The notes: generated from the sequence alone by a model not told the origin. Positions 54,835 through 63,995 are shown, counted from the first letter of the stretch. The stretch is 64,000 nucleotides of DNA from Flagellimonas abyssi (GCF_019457905.1 NZ_JAHZSV010000012.1:120326-184325); one strand, 5' to 3'. Numbers and translations: made by a program.

Positions 54835-56184
54835 ATGAGAATCATTATTGCAGGTGCTGGTGAAGTTGGGTTTCATTTGGCAAAATTATTGTCCTATGAA
54901 GCGCAGGAAATTACTTTGATCGATACCGATAAGGAAAGGTTGTCCTATGCGGACACCCATTTGGATATTCGAGTGCTGCGCGGTGATGCCACGTCTATAC
55001 AGGTGCTACAGGATGCCGATGTAGACGGTTCCGACCTTGTGATCGGGGTTACCGCATCGGAGACCACTAATCTAACCCTTTGTTTGCTGGCAAAACAATT
55101 GGGCTGCAAGCGTACCATGGCTCGGATTTCCAATACGGAGTTCATGGACAACAGGGAACTTATCAGGTTTGAACAATTGGGCATCGATGAGCTTATTTCC
55201 CCGGAACGTCTTGCCGCTACGGAAATACAGTTGATGCTTAATCAGTCTGCCTTCAACGATACCTATCAATTTGAGGAAGGATTGTTGACCATGTTTGGGG
55301 TAATTCTTCCGAAAACTGCCCCATTTGTGGGTAAGATGGTCAAGGAGGCCGCAAGGATTTTTCCAGAGCTCAACTTTATGCCCATTGCATTACAGCGAAA
55401 AGGAACACAATTCACTCTGATTCCAAGGGGTGATACCGTTTTTAAAGAGGGTGACCAAGTTTATTTCATTACATCGGATAAGGGTGTTGAAGAGCTGTAT
55501 AAACTCTCGGGTATGCAAAAACAGGACATCAAAAATGTGATGATCTTGGGTGGAAGCAAGGTGGGCTATAAAACGGCTCGTGACCTTTGCAATAAAAAAT
55601 TCAACGTAAAACTTATTGAAAAAAATAAGGAAAAGGCCTTTGATATTGCAGACGAGTTGCCACATGCACTTGTCATCAATGGGGATGGCCGCAATGTGGA
55701 ACTGTTGGAAGAGGAGAGCTTGGAGTCCATGGATGCCTTTATCGCGGTTACGGGAAATTCCGAGACCAATATTATGTCGTGCTTGGTGGCCAAGAGCAAG
55801 AAAATAAAAAAGACCATTGCCTTGGTGGAGAATATGGACTACTTCCAGTTGTCACATTCCATTGGGGTGGATACCCTCATCAATAAAAAACTACTTGCGG
55901 CAAACAGCATATTCCGGTATATCAGAAAAGGGGAGGTGCTTGCCCTCACCCGTTTGAACAACTTGAATGCTGAAATCTTGGAGTTTGAGGTGAAGGCATC
56001 CTCGTTAGTGAACGGAGAAATTATCCGTGAACTGAATTTTCCAAGGGAAGCGAGCATAGGCGGGGTCATTCGAAATGGAGAAGGAATTATAGCACTGGGT
56101 GATTTTAGGATTGCTGAAGGTGATAAAGTGGTAGTCTGTTGTTTGCCCAAAGCCATACCTCGCATAGAAAAGCTATTCCTCTAA
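54835..56184 (+). CDS. trkA: Trk system potassium-uptake regulatory protein TrkA
   Basis: 449 residues with two RCK units. Each has a Rossmann NAD-binding domain (MRIIIAGAGEVGFHLAKLL at the start; VMILGGSKVGYKTARDLC in the second half) and a C-terminal TrkA-C domain. Peripheral cytoplasmic subunit that gates TrkH. The stop overlaps the trkH start (TAATG). Confidence 0.96.
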   Translation: MRIIIAGAGEVGFHLAKLLSYEAQEITLIDTDKERLSYADTHLDIRVLRGDATSIQVLQDADVDGSDLVIGVTASETTNLTLCLLAKQLGCKRTMARISNTEFMDNRELIRFEQLGIDELISPERLAATEIQLMLNQSAFNDTYQFEEGLLTMFGVILPKTAPFVGKMVKEAARIFPELNFMPIALQRKGTQFTLIPRGDTVFKEGDQVYFITSDKGVEELYKLSGMQKQDIKNVMILGGSKVGYKTARDLCNKKFNVKLIEKNKEKAFDIADELPHALVINGDGRNVELLEEESLESMDAFIAVTGNSETNIMSCLVAKSKKIKKTIALVENMDYFQLSHSIGVDTLINKKLLAANSIFRYIRKGEVLALTRLNNLNAEILEFEVKASSLVNGEIIRELNFPREASIGGVIRNGEGIIALGDFRIAEGDKVVVCCLPKAIPRIEKLFL

Positions 56185-57674
56185 TGAAGCTCAATACACG
56201 TATCATTATCCATATCATGGGATTGTTGTTGCTTTGCAACGGGTCCTTTATGCTCTTGGCGGCATTGGCTAGTGGAATTTATAAAGATGGTGCCACAATG
56301 GACATCATGTTGTCCGCCATAGTCACGATGCTTTTTGGTATGATGGCCATGTTCTATACTCGTGGACATAAAAAGGAGGTTAAAAAGAAAGAAGGGTATA
56401 TTGTTGTGACCTTTGGCTGGATCGTAATGTCCATCTCTGGTATGCTGCCCTATCTTTTTTCCGGTTCCATTCCCTCCATAACAGATGCTTTTTTTGAGAC
56501 CATGTCTGGTTACACAACAACAGGAGCATCCATATTGGACGATATAGAGGCGCTTCCTGAAGGTGTTTTGTTGTGGCGAAGCCTTACCCATTGGATTGGG
56601 GGGATGGGGATCATAGTTTTGGCCATAGCCATTCTACCGCTTTTAGGTATTGGAGGTATGCAGTTGTTCAGTGCAGAAGCACCAGGCCCTGGTGGAGATA
56701 AGCTCCACCCACGGATTACGGATACAGCAAAAAGGCTTTGGCTTATCTATTTTGGGTATACTGTTTTGGAAACCTTGTTGCTGAAATTTGCGGGGATGTC
56801 ATTTTTTGATGCTATAAACCATGCCTTGGCCACGATGTCCACAGGTGGTTTTTCCACTAAAAATGCCAGTTTGGCCTATTGGAACGATCAACCTGTTATT
56901 CAATATATCATTATCCTGTTCATGTTTTTGGCGGGCAGTAACTTTGTACTCAGTTATTTTGCACTGACCGGAAGGGTAAAGCGTATCTTTCAAGATGAAG
57001 AGTTCAAGTACTATTTTGGTTTTGTAGCAATCTTTACCATTTTGGCCGCTCTGGGCGTTTATTTTAAAGCGGACGTTCCCGTATCGGATTTTCATCCCAT
57101 GGTTTGGGGAAAGGCGGAAAGTGCTTTTAGACATACCTTGTTTCAGGTGGTCGCGGTAATTACCACTACCGGTTTTGTTTCTGCCGATTTTACTTCTTGG
57201 ACCCATTTCTTGACCGTTTTCTTTTTTGGTCTGATGTTCCTCGGAGGATCTGCCGGTTCCACAGCAGGGGGAATCAAGGTAATGCGCCATTTATTGATTA
57301 TTAAGAATGGTATCTTGGAGTTTAAACGTACCCTGCACCCCAATGCGGTTATTCCTGTTAGATATAATCAAAAAACAGTTACTGAACACATTGTATATAA
57401 TGTTGTAGCATTCTTTGTGCTCTACATGCTGCTGTTTATTATCGGATCTCTAGTGCTTGGTTTCTTAGGCTTGGATTTTGTTTCCGCGGTAGGTGGTTCA
57501 GCTTCATCGCTGGGGAACGTTGGGCCCGCTTTGGGCAGTTTGAACCCTGTGAGCAATTACAATAGCCTCCCGGATGCAGGTAAGTGGTGGTGTGCCTTTT
57601 TAATGCTCTTGGGGCGTTTGGAACTGTTCACTGTATTGATTGTGCTTACCCCATATTTCTGGAAAAAGACCTAA
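56184..57674 (+). CDS. trkH: Trk potassium transporter membrane subunit TrkH
   Basis: From ATG 56184, coupled to trkA, the protein has 496 residues and four selectivity-filter repeats, for instance MSGYTTTGAS, MSTGGFST, VITTTGFVSADF and SLGNVGPALGSL. These line the pore of Trk/Ktr/HKT K+ transporters. Membrane helices span the length. The frame extends upstream to 56139 but that start lies within trkA. Confidence 0.95.
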   Translation: MKLNTRIIIHIMGLLLLCNGSFMLLAALASGIYKDGATMDIMLSAIVTMLFGMMAMFYTRGHKKEVKKKEGYIVVTFGWIVMSISGMLPYLFSGSIPSITDAFFETMSGYTTTGASILDDIEALPEGVLLWRSLTHWIGGMGIIVLAIAILPLLGIGGMQLFSAEAPGPGGDKLHPRITDTAKRLWLIYFGYTVLETLLLKFAGMSFFDAINHALATMSTGGFSTKNASLAYWNDQPVIQYIIILFMFLAGSNFVLSYFALTGRVKRIFQDEEFKYYFGFVAIFTILAALGVYFKADVPVSDFHPMVWGKAESAFRHTLFQVVAVITTTGFVSADFTSWTHFLTVFFFGLMFLGGSAGSTAGGIKVMRHLLIIKNGILEFKRTLHPNAVIPVRYNQKTVTEHIVYNVVAFFVLYMLLFIIGSLVLGFLGLDFVSAVGGSASSLGNVGPALGSLNPVSNYNSLPDAGKWWCAFLMLLGRLELFTVLIVLTPYFWKKT

Positions 57675-57678
57675 TAAA

Positions 57679-57712
57679 AAACCTCTCAAAGTAGACTTCA
57701 AGAGGTTTCTAA
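57679..57712. terminator. Terminator between trkH and the aminotransferase
   Basis: AAACCTCT / AGAGGTTT stem right after the trkH stop, with A-rich and T-rich flanks; it lies between convergent genes and could serve both. Confidence 0.7.
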
Positions 57713-57758
57713 TTTATTATGAATAGCTGAACTTGCTTCAGCATATCCTGTTTTTATA

Positions 57759-58946
57759 TTAAAGTACAGCCTTTATCCTCGAAATAGCTTCCTTCAACTC
57801 CTTCTCCGATGCGGCATAAGATATGCGGATACAGTTCGGGTTTCCGAATGCTTCACCGGTAACCGTGGCCACATTTGCATGTTCCAATAGATACAGTGAG
57901 AAATCAGAAGCATTGTTGATCGTCACACCTTTCAATGTTTTTCCAAAGTAAGCGGATATGTCCGGGAACACATAAAATGCACCCTCGGGAACGTTGAGGT
58001 TGAATCCTTCAATTTGGCCCAAAAGATCAAGAACAAGGTCCCTTCTTTCATGGAACTTATCGATCATAAACTGGATTTTGCTGACAGGGGCATCCAAAGC
58101 TGTAATCACGGCCCGTTGAGCAATAGCATTCGCTCCACTCGTTACCTGACCTTGCAATTTGGTACAGCCCTTGGCAATCCATTCCGGTGCGCCGATGTAA
58201 CCAATACGCCATCCGGTCATGGCAAATGCCTTGGATACACCGTTTACGGTTACCGTTCTATCGTACATGCCATCGATACCTGCGATACTCGTATGCCCCC
58301 CTTCTGTAAAGTTAATGTGCTCGTAGATTTCATCGGATACCACGTAGATATCCGGGTGTTTTTTCAATACCTCGGCCAAACCTTCCAACTCTTCCTTACT
58401 GTAAACGGAGCCACTAGGATTGCAGGGCGAACTGAACCAAAGCATTCTTGTCTTTGGGGTAATGGCAGCTTCCAATTGTTGAGGTGTCATTTTAAAATCG
58501 GTGTCGATTTGTGTGGGAACCTCTACTGGAACTCCTTCGGCCAATTTTACAATGTCACTGTAACTTACCCAGTATGGTGCCGGAAGAATTACTTCATCAC
58601 CAGGATTAAGTACTACCATGGCCACGTTGAAAAGCGATTGTTTTGCTCCCGTGGAAACTACGATTTGGTTTGCACCGTAATCAAGGTTGTTGTCTCTTTT
58701 GAATTTATTCGAAATAGCTGTTTTAAGCTCGGCGTACCCATCAACAGGTGTATAGCTACTATAATTTTCATCGATGGCCTGCTTTGCTGCATCCTTGATA
58801 AAATCGGGAATATTGAAATCGGGTTCCCCCAAGCTCAGACCGATAATATCCTTTCCTTCATTTCGTAATTCCCGTGCTTTGGCTGCCATGGCCAAAGTTG
58901 CTGACGTGGACATGTTCTTGATCCTGTCAGATAGATGGTTGCTCAT
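57759..58946 (-). CDS. Class I/II PLP-dependent aminotransferase (aspartate aminotransferase-like)
   Basis: 395 residues of fold-type I aminotransferase. GLSLGEPDFNIPDFI binds substrate; SSPCNPSGSVYS contains the conserved NPSG; YVVSDEIYEHI binds the cofactor; and the Schiff-base lysine is in GVSKAFAMTGWRIGY. Most like AspC/AatA of the Ib subgroup; substrate range is uncertain (Asp, or aromatic amino acids or prephenate). Confidence 0.93.
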   Translation of the reverse strand: MSNHLSDRIKNMSTSATLAMAAKARELRNEGKDIIGLSLGEPDFNIPDFIKDAAKQAIDENYSSYTPVDGYAELKTAISNKFKRDNNLDYGANQIVVSTGAKQSLFNVAMVVLNPGDEVILPAPYWVSYSDIVKLAEGVPVEVPTQIDTDFKMTPQQLEAAITPKTRMLWFSSPCNPSGSVYSKEELEGLAEVLKKHPDIYVVSDEIYEHINFTEGGHTSIAGIDGMYDRTVTVNGVSKAFAMTGWRIGYIGAPEWIAKGCTKLQGQVTSGANAIAQRAVITALDAPVSKIQFMIDKFHERRDLVLDLLGQIEGFNLNVPEGAFYVFPDISAYFGKTLKGVTINNASDFSLYLLEHANVATVTGEAFGNPNCIRISYAASEKELKEAISRIKAVL

Positions 58947-58962
58947 TTGATGCTTCGTTTTT

Positions 58963-60066
58963 TTACTGATACTGGAGTGCTGGGTTTTTGCCCAACTCCT
59001 TTAAGTGTTTGAAGTGCGAAATTATGGCTTTTCTCGTAGTTTTATATTCGTGGTACGGTAAATTGAACTCTTGGGCAGTCTGTTTCACAATTTTTGAAAT
59101 ATTTGTGTAATGAATGTGACTGATGTTAGGGAAAATATGGTGTTCCACTTGATGGTTCAATCCGCCTGTAAACCAGTTAACGATTCTATTCTTGGTGCCA
59201 AAATTTACCGTTGTGAACAATTGGTGAATAGCCCAGGTGTTTTTCATGTTTCCTGCTTCATCGGGAAGCGGGGTTTCTGCATGGTCCACAATATGAGCCA
59301 GCTGGAAAACCACACTTAGGATGACACCGGCAACGTAGTGCATGATAAAGAATCCAAGAAGCACTTGCCACCATGCGATATCAACAAAAATTAATGGGAG
59401 CACGATCCAGATGGTCAGATAAATGACTTTTGTAATTACCAATGTGCTCCAGTTGATCACGGGGTTGGGAAGTTTTCCATAACTCAACTTTCTCTTCATG
59501 TAACGGTACATCTGTTGAAAATCCGTTGTAATGGCCCAGTTAAAGGTCAGAAGACCATATAGTAGTATGGAATAGTAATGTTGGAATTTATGGTGTTTTC
59601 TCCACTCGGCATGCTCGGAGAACCTTAGGATTCGTCCAGCTTCCATATCCTCGTCATGTTCATGGATATTGGTGTAAGTATGGTGAAGCACGTTGTGCTG
59701 AACTTGCCAGTTGTATACATTTCCAGCAAGAATGTAGATACTGCTTCCCATAAGTTTGTTTACCCATTTTTTATTGGAGTAGGCACCATGGTTTCCATCG
59801 TGCATCACGTTCATTCCCACTCCGGCCATTCCTACACCCATGGTGATGGAAAGGAGCAGATAGCCCCAAAAAGGCAAATCAAGGGTCAACATTAAAAAAT
59901 AAGGGGTCAAAAAAATGGCAAACATCACTATCGTCTTCAAGTGAAGTTTCCAGTTCCCGGTTTTCTTAAGGTCGTTTTCTTTGAAGTATTCGTTTACTCT
60001 CTTGTTCAGCGTTCTGAAAAATTGTGCGGAATCTCTTCTTGAAAACCGGATGGTATTCTTATCCAT
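58963..60066 (-). CDS. Membrane fatty-acid (acyl) desaturase
   Basis: A 367-residue di-iron membrane desaturase. Three His boxes are in place: HDGNH (89-93), HNVLHHTYTN (from 124) and HQVEHH in GLNHQVEHHIFP. It resembles front-end/linoleoyl-CoA-type desaturases common in Flavobacteriia but has no cytochrome b5 domain, so an external electron donor is needed. Transcribed divergently from rsmG, with a palindrome in the shared control region. Confidence 0.92.
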   Translation of the reverse strand: MDKNTIRFSRRDSAQFFRTLNKRVNEYFKENDLKKTGNWKLHLKTIVMFAIFLTPYFLMLTLDLPFWGYLLLSITMGVGMAGVGMNVMHDGNHGAYSNKKWVNKLMGSSIYILAGNVYNWQVQHNVLHHTYTNIHEHDEDMEAGRILRFSEHAEWRKHHKFQHYYSILLYGLLTFNWAITTDFQQMYRYMKRKLSYGKLPNPVINWSTLVITKVIYLTIWIVLPLIFVDIAWWQVLLGFFIMHYVAGVILSVVFQLAHIVDHAETPLPDEAGNMKNTWAIHQLFTTVNFGTKNRIVNWFTGGLNHQVEHHIFPNISHIHYTNISKIVKQTAQEFNLPYHEYKTTRKAIISHFKHLKELGKNPALQYQ

Positions 60067-60082
60067 AAAAAAAAGTTTTATA

Positions 60083-60090
60083 CAAAGGTA
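60083..60090 (-). promoter_or_regulatory. Bacteroidota -7 element of the desaturase gene
   Basis: TACCTTTG on the minus strand is an exact TAnnTTTG match 17 bases before the desaturase ATG. A TTG at 60114-60116 is a possible -33 element, at a somewhat long spacing of 23 bases. Confidence 0.5.
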
Positions 60091-60116
60091 ACTAAAATGC
60101 TTTTTAGAGTTAACAA

Positions 60117-60131
60117 CGTTCTGTTAGAACG
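60117..60131. promoter_or_regulatory. Candidate operator between desaturase and rsmG
   Basis: CGTTCT-GTT-AGAACG is a perfect 6-bp inverted repeat adjacent to the desaturase -33 region. TetR-like lipid regulators use operators of this sort, but the regulator here is unknown. Confidence 0.4.
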
Positions 60132-60153
60132 GTGTTAAGGTTGGTAAAAGTAT

Positions 60154-60161
60154 TAGTTTTG
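60154..60161 (+). promoter_or_regulatory. Possible -7 element of rsmG
   Basis: TAGTTTTG, an exact TAnnTTTG match 20 bases before the rsmG ATG; no well-spaced -33 TTG accompanies it. Confidence 0.35.
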
Positions 60162-60181
60162 TCAAAAATACGGTTGGCAAC

Positions 60182-60817
60182 ATGAAAGCGGAACTTATAT
60201 TTAAATATTTTACGACGCTCAACGAGGAACAGAAAGAGCAGTTTGCAAAGCTGGAAACGCTTTACCAAGACTGGAATCAAAAGATAAATGTAGTTTCGCG
60301 TAAAGATATTGATGAGCTGTACTTGCGACATGTGCTTCATTCCCTGGGAATTGCCCAAGTCCAATTGTTCAATGAGGGGTCGGAAATTTTGGATGTGGGA
60401 ACCGGTGGCGGTTTCCCGGGAATTCCGTTGGCTATTATGTTTCCAAACGTAAAGTTTACCCTTGTGGATGCCATTGGAAAAAAAATAAAGGTGGTCAACG
60501 AGGTAGTGGAAGGATTAGGTTTGGAAAATGTTGAAACCCATCACTCCAGGGTAGAAGAAATTCCAGGACAATTTGACTTTATTGTGAGCAGGGCCGTTGC
60601 GGCCATGCCCACTTTTGTGCATTGGACCAAAGGTAAAATCAAAAAAGACTCCGCGCATCAGAGAAAAAATGGCATTCTTTATCTAAAGGGCGGAGATCTT
60701 ACGGAAGAACTGCAGGGTTATGAAACCGTCCAGACCTTCGATTTAAACGAGTATTTTGAGGAGGATTTCTTCGAGACCAAAAAAGTGGTATACTTACCGC
60801 AGAAATATAAAGGATAG
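60182..60817 (+). CDS. rsmG: 16S rRNA m7G527 methyltransferase RsmG
   Basis: 211 residues. The N-terminal YQDWNQKINVVSRKDIDELYLRHVLHS block, SAM loop ILDVGTGGGFPGIPLAIMFP and VSRAVAAMPTFVHW are the GidB/RsmG hallmarks. It methylates G527 of 16S rRNA in the 530 loop; mutants in other bacteria show low-level streptomycin resistance. Monocistronic. Confidence 0.96.
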   Translation: MKAELIFKYFTTLNEEQKEQFAKLETLYQDWNQKINVVSRKDIDELYLRHVLHSLGIAQVQLFNEGSEILDVGTGGGFPGIPLAIMFPNVKFTLVDAIGKKIKVVNEVVEGLGLENVETHHSRVEEIPGQFDFIVSRAVAAMPTFVHWTKGKIKKDSAHQRKNGILYLKGGDLTEELQGYETVQTFDLNEYFEEDFFETKKVVYLPQKYKG

Positions 60818-60818
60818 A

Positions 60819-60941
60819 CTAAATACTGTACATCCTTTTATATACCAACCTACATTTTCGGGCATAATCCTTGGCATATAGCCAAAATTGCTGATATTTT
60901 TTACTCATCAATTTCCCCCATGCATATATTCTAGCAGTCAT
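60819..60941 (-). CDS. 40-residue basic aromatic ORF with its own promoter
   Basis: A short frame in the rsmG-HMBD/DJ-1 gap encodes a Tyr/Lys/Arg-rich peptide (MTARIYAWGKLMSKKYQQFW..., ending VYKRMYSI). It has no signal peptide or hydrophobic segment long enough for a membrane helix. Just upstream a full promoter (TTG, 20-base spacer, TATCTTTG) points at it, with an expected transcript start about 15 bases before the ATG. Its stop is 2 bases past the convergent rsmG stop. No family is recognised. Confidence 0.5.
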   Translation of the reverse strand: MTARIYAWGKLMSKKYQQFWLYAKDYARKCRLVYKRMYSI

Positions 60942-60962
60942 AACTAATTGATTTTATGTAAT

Positions 60963-60993
60963 CAAAGATAAATAGATTACGTTCAGTTTACAA
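60963..60993 (-). promoter_or_regulatory. Complete Bacteroidota promoter (-33 TTG, -7 TATCTTTG)
   Basis: On the minus strand TTG (60991-60993) and TATCTTTG (60963-60970) are 20 bases apart, the best match to the flavobacterial consensus noticed in the window. It drives the 40-residue ORF or an unannotated small RNA. Confidence 0.65.
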
Positions 60994-61097
60994 TTAGTTA
61001 ACGTTAAATTTACATATAAATTGTTTGTTTATTGACTGATTTTGGTGTAATTATCTAAAAATAAGATTGTTGAGTGTGTATTTTCTTAAATTACGGG

Positions 61098-62135
61098 TTA
61101 ATCAAGTTTCTTGAATATTTTACCATTTTTCTCCAGCTGGTAACCCGTTATGTCCCCGGAAGGGTTTCTTATAAACCCTACATATTCACTATTTACATCA
61201 GAGAAAACATCATCGGTTTCATGATATATGGGGTAAAAAAGATGGTCGATTTCTACCAATAAATTTCCTTGGTTCTTATCATATTTTAGATTGAAGGTTG
61301 TATCATTCTTGTATTGATAAACGCCTTCAAAATCTTTAAAAAATGCCACATGCCTTTGGTCGGCGTATGGATTCGATTCCGATAATAGGAGTCCATTGCC
61401 CATATTCCAGTTGTCGTATTCCATGTAGAAAGCTGTTCTCTTGGCTGTGTTTATACCCTGTAGTTTGGCCACAAGATGAAGGGCGCCATCGATTCCGGCA
61501 GAAATCCCTGCGGTAGTGATTACCTCTCCATTATCCACATATCTAACATTTCTGCGGACATCTACTTTGGGATAGTTTGTTTCCAGGTCGGATAGGGCGT
61601 TATGGAAAGTTGTGGCGACTTTTCCGTCAAGAATACCTGCTTCAGCCAACACAAATGCACCGGTACAGACCGAGAAATGATATTCAATATCCTCCTGTTT
61701 TTTCACCCATGCGATAACCTCCTTGTTTTGGGATGCGGCTTGTGAGTTGCCTCCAAAAAATGCCAATATATCTGCCTTTGGGGCATCATCAATACTGTAG
61801 TCTGGGACTACGGTCAAAATGCCTTGCGACTTTATCGGTTCTTTAGTGGCCGATACAGTAAACACACGATATCCCGCATAGCTGAAAACCTCCATGGGTC
61901 CTGAAAAGTCCAATACTTCGACCCCATCTTGCAGGTAGAAGGCGATGGTCTTTGAGGTTCCTTTCTTTACTAGCGGCATGTTGCAATGCTTGCAAACACC
62001 AGGCGTATCATGTGTGATGTCATCACATTCACTGTTACAGGGTGGGCAAACATAGGCCACAGTTTGGTTGATTGAACTTTGCGCTACAACGCTCATAAAT
62101 ATTAGTTGACAAAATATGATTAATGACTTCTTCAT
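61098..62135 (-). CDS. Exported heavy-metal-binding domain fused to DJ-1/PfpI domain
   Basis: 345 residues. A signal peptide (to about residue 19) precedes a Cys-rich metal-binding module (YVCPPCNSECDDITHDTPGVCKHC is the stretch, residues about 28-53; the pattern is CxxC...CxxC), then a DJ-1/PfpI amidase-like domain. IAFYLQDGVEVLDFSGPMEVF opens it, and HFSVCTGAFVLAEAGILDG holds the nucleophile-elbow Cys. A C-terminal beta-rich tail of about 100 residues follows. GlxA-like regulators share the DJ-1 part, but this one has no HTH and is exported. Next to a GlxA-type regulator. Confidence 0.83.
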   Translation of the reverse strand: MKKSLIIFCQLIFMSVVAQSSINQTVAYVCPPCNSECDDITHDTPGVCKHCNMPLVKKGTSKTIAFYLQDGVEVLDFSGPMEVFSYAGYRVFTVSATKEPIKSQGILTVVPDYSIDDAPKADILAFFGGNSQAASQNKEVIAWVKKQEDIEYHFSVCTGAFVLAEAGILDGKVATTFHNALSDLETNYPKVDVRRNVRYVDNGEVITTAGISAGIDGALHLVAKLQGINTAKRTAFYMEYDNWNMGNGLLLSESNPYADQRHVAFFKDFEGVYQYKNDTTFNLKYDKNQGNLLVEIDHLFYPIYHETDDVFSDVNSEYVGFIRNPSGDITGYQLEKNGKIFKKLD

Positions 62136-62220
62136 TTTTTCGATTTGATGATGGGTCCAAAATTAAATGGGTCATTATTATTTTGAAAGGACAATTGTGC
62201 TCAGTATCGGGCCAAATAGG

Positions 62221-63171
62221 TTAGGTAGGGGGAGTATGTTTTTTTAAAAGCGTTCTTAGTTGGTTGCTACTTTGGAGACCGCAGGCCAATGCAGCGGTAT
62301 TGACTTTGGAGCCATTTTCGATTAACTGTTTGGCATGTTCCACTCTTAATTTTTCCAAGTATTCTCCAATGGTTATTCCCGTTGTGGTTTTGAAAAGTCT
62401 GGTGAGATTTCTTCGGCTCATGTGAACCATTTCGGCCAGTTCCTCAATTTTTATCTTTATATCAAGGTTTTGGCTCAGGATATCCTGTACCTCGTGTATC
62501 CGATTTTCCAAATGGTTCCTAAATTGTAGATAGATGCTTAATTGCGGGTCTTTTGATGTTCTTCTTGCATAAATGACTACTTCTTTAGCGATTTTGGAAG
62601 CGAATACCGCTCCAAAAAGCTCTTCTAGAATAAAAAGGGAAAGGTCGATACCTGATGAAACACCTGCACTTGAATAGATGTTGTCATCCTTTACGATCAA
62701 GCGGTCGGTCAGCACTTGCGTGTCTGGAAACCGTTGTTTGAAATCATCGAGGTGCTTCCAATGGGTGGTGCACTCCTTGTTGTCTAAAAGCCTTGCAATC
62801 CCCAAGAGGTAGGCTCCCGTACAAACAGAACAAATTCTGGCCTTGGACTCGCCCTGCTTTTTCAGCCATTCAAAAAAGCTTTGGTGTTGCTGTATAAATT
62901 GTTCTGACAAAAAGAGTTTGGACTCCAGCCCCGGTACAAACAATAAGTCATTGCTATTCAATTCAAAAGTGTTGAATGGTAAAAGCTTCCCAATGGCAAC
63001 TCCGGCACTTGATTGCTGTGAAGAGTTCAGGTCTAAACTTAGATAGTATATTTCTATTTCGGCACCGTATTCTTTGGCTTCGTAAAAAAGATGGGCGGGA
63101 CCTGCAAAATCCAAGAGTTGGACTTCTGGTGGTATCAAAAAGAAGACGCGTAATGGATTGCTTTCGGACAT
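62221..63171 (-). CDS. GlxA-family AraC-type transcriptional regulator
   Basis: 316 residues. The N-terminal DJ-1/PfpI-like domain (VFFLIPPEVQLLDFAGPAHLF; ICSVCTGAYLLGIARLL) senses a small molecule, and the C-terminal AraC helix-turn-helix pair (IKIEELAEMVHMSRRNLTRLF, then FKTTTGITIGEYLEKLRV) binds DNA. It lies between the HMBD/DJ-1 protein and the creatininase gene on the same strand, 3 bases after the latter, so it may regulate them. Confidence 0.9.
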   Translation of the reverse strand: MSESNPLRVFFLIPPEVQLLDFAGPAHLFYEAKEYGAEIEIYYLSLDLNSSQQSSAGVAIGKLLPFNTFELNSNDLLFVPGLESKLFLSEQFIQQHQSFFEWLKKQGESKARICSVCTGAYLLGIARLLDNKECTTHWKHLDDFKQRFPDTQVLTDRLIVKDDNIYSSAGVSSGIDLSLFILEELFGAVFASKIAKEVVIYARRTSKDPQLSIYLQFRNHLENRIHEVQDILSQNLDIKIKIEELAEMVHMSRRNLTRLFKTTTGITIGEYLEKLRVEHAKQLIENGSKVNTAALACGLQSSNQLRTLLKKHTPPT

Positions 63172-63174
63172 TTT

Positions 63175-63939
63175 TTATTGATAAAGGTCGTTGATGTCTG
63201 CGTTGGAAATATCGACCAGTAATTTGCCCATTTTGGCACACACCAAATTGAAGAACGTTTCACCTTTTTCTTTGGTGGCCTTGCTGGGGTCGCCAACCCC
63301 TGTATCTTGCGTTACTTTGGACCAAGGTCGTTCGGTCCATGCCCATCCTTCGGAAAATGCTTTGATTTTGTTTTTGAATTCCTTGCCCTCTCCCCAGTCC
63401 TCTTTAGGCAGTACCAGTTCGGGGGTTAAATGTAGGATGAGGCTGGTTTCCATTTCATCGGCATGATCGCCCGGTTTTTCAAACACACCCGAATCACTGC
63501 CAAGTTTGAACCAATTGGTGACACAAAGGAACATTTCCGGGAAAAGTAATCCCAGTTCTCTGATGATGGCTTTCCAATTATTGCCTCCGTGACTGTTCAA
63601 AATCATGAACTTTTTTATTCCTTGCCGGTCCAATACCGTAATCAAATCCTTTAATATGGCAAATTGGGTGCTTGGGTTTAGGTTCATGTCCAAATAAATG
63701 TCCGATTGCCCCGTGTTCACTCCAAACGGTATGGTGGGCAATACAATCACCTTGCTCCCTTGCTCCCAAGCAATTCTGGCAGATTCTTCTGCAATCGACG
63801 TTCCTTCAATGACATCGGTGGCGTAGGGGAGGTGGTAATTGTGGGCTTCGGTGGCGCCCCATGGCAATATGGCAAGGTCAAAAGATTCATTTTTCAAGTG
63901 TTTCCAGTTGGTCTCTGCCAAAATATAGGGTCTGGACAT
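63175..63939 (-). CDS. Creatininase-family metal-dependent amidohydrolase
   Basis: 254 residues of the creatininase/MftE-like family. The metal site is GATEAHNYHLPYATD (Glu31, His33, His36 region, Asp42), with LNSHGGN and a HADEMETSLILHL segment (Glu and His ligands). Family members hydrolyse creatinine, formamides or peptide-like amides; the substrate is unknown here. It heads a co-oriented run with the GlxA regulator. Confidence 0.9.
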   Translation of the reverse strand: MSRPYILAETNWKHLKNESFDLAILPWGATEAHNYHLPYATDVIEGTSIAEESARIAWEQGSKVIVLPTIPFGVNTGQSDIYLDMNLNPSTQFAILKDLITVLDRQGIKKFMILNSHGGNNWKAIIRELGLLFPEMFLCVTNWFKLGSDSGVFEKPGDHADEMETSLILHLTPELVLPKEDWGEGKEFKNKIKAFSEGWAWTERPWSKVTQDTGVGDPSKATKEKGETFFNLVCAKMGKLLVDISNADINDLYQ

Positions 63940-63967
63940 GTCTTGGATGGGTTAGGTTAAACAAAAA

Positions 63968-63995
63968 AAGGCCGTCATATTAATATGACGGCCTT
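63968..63995. terminator. Perfect palindrome terminator at the window edge
   Basis: AAGGCCGTCATAT/ATATGACGGCCTT is a 28-bp perfect palindrome preceded by A7. On the minus strand it ends with a T-run, so it probably terminates a gene lying beyond the right edge. Confidence 0.75.

Noticed and set aside
54749..54838. A 29-codon ORF whose TGA overlaps the trkA ATG, a possible leader peptide
   Set aside because: Translational coupling is possible, but there is no other support; short frames like this arise by chance.
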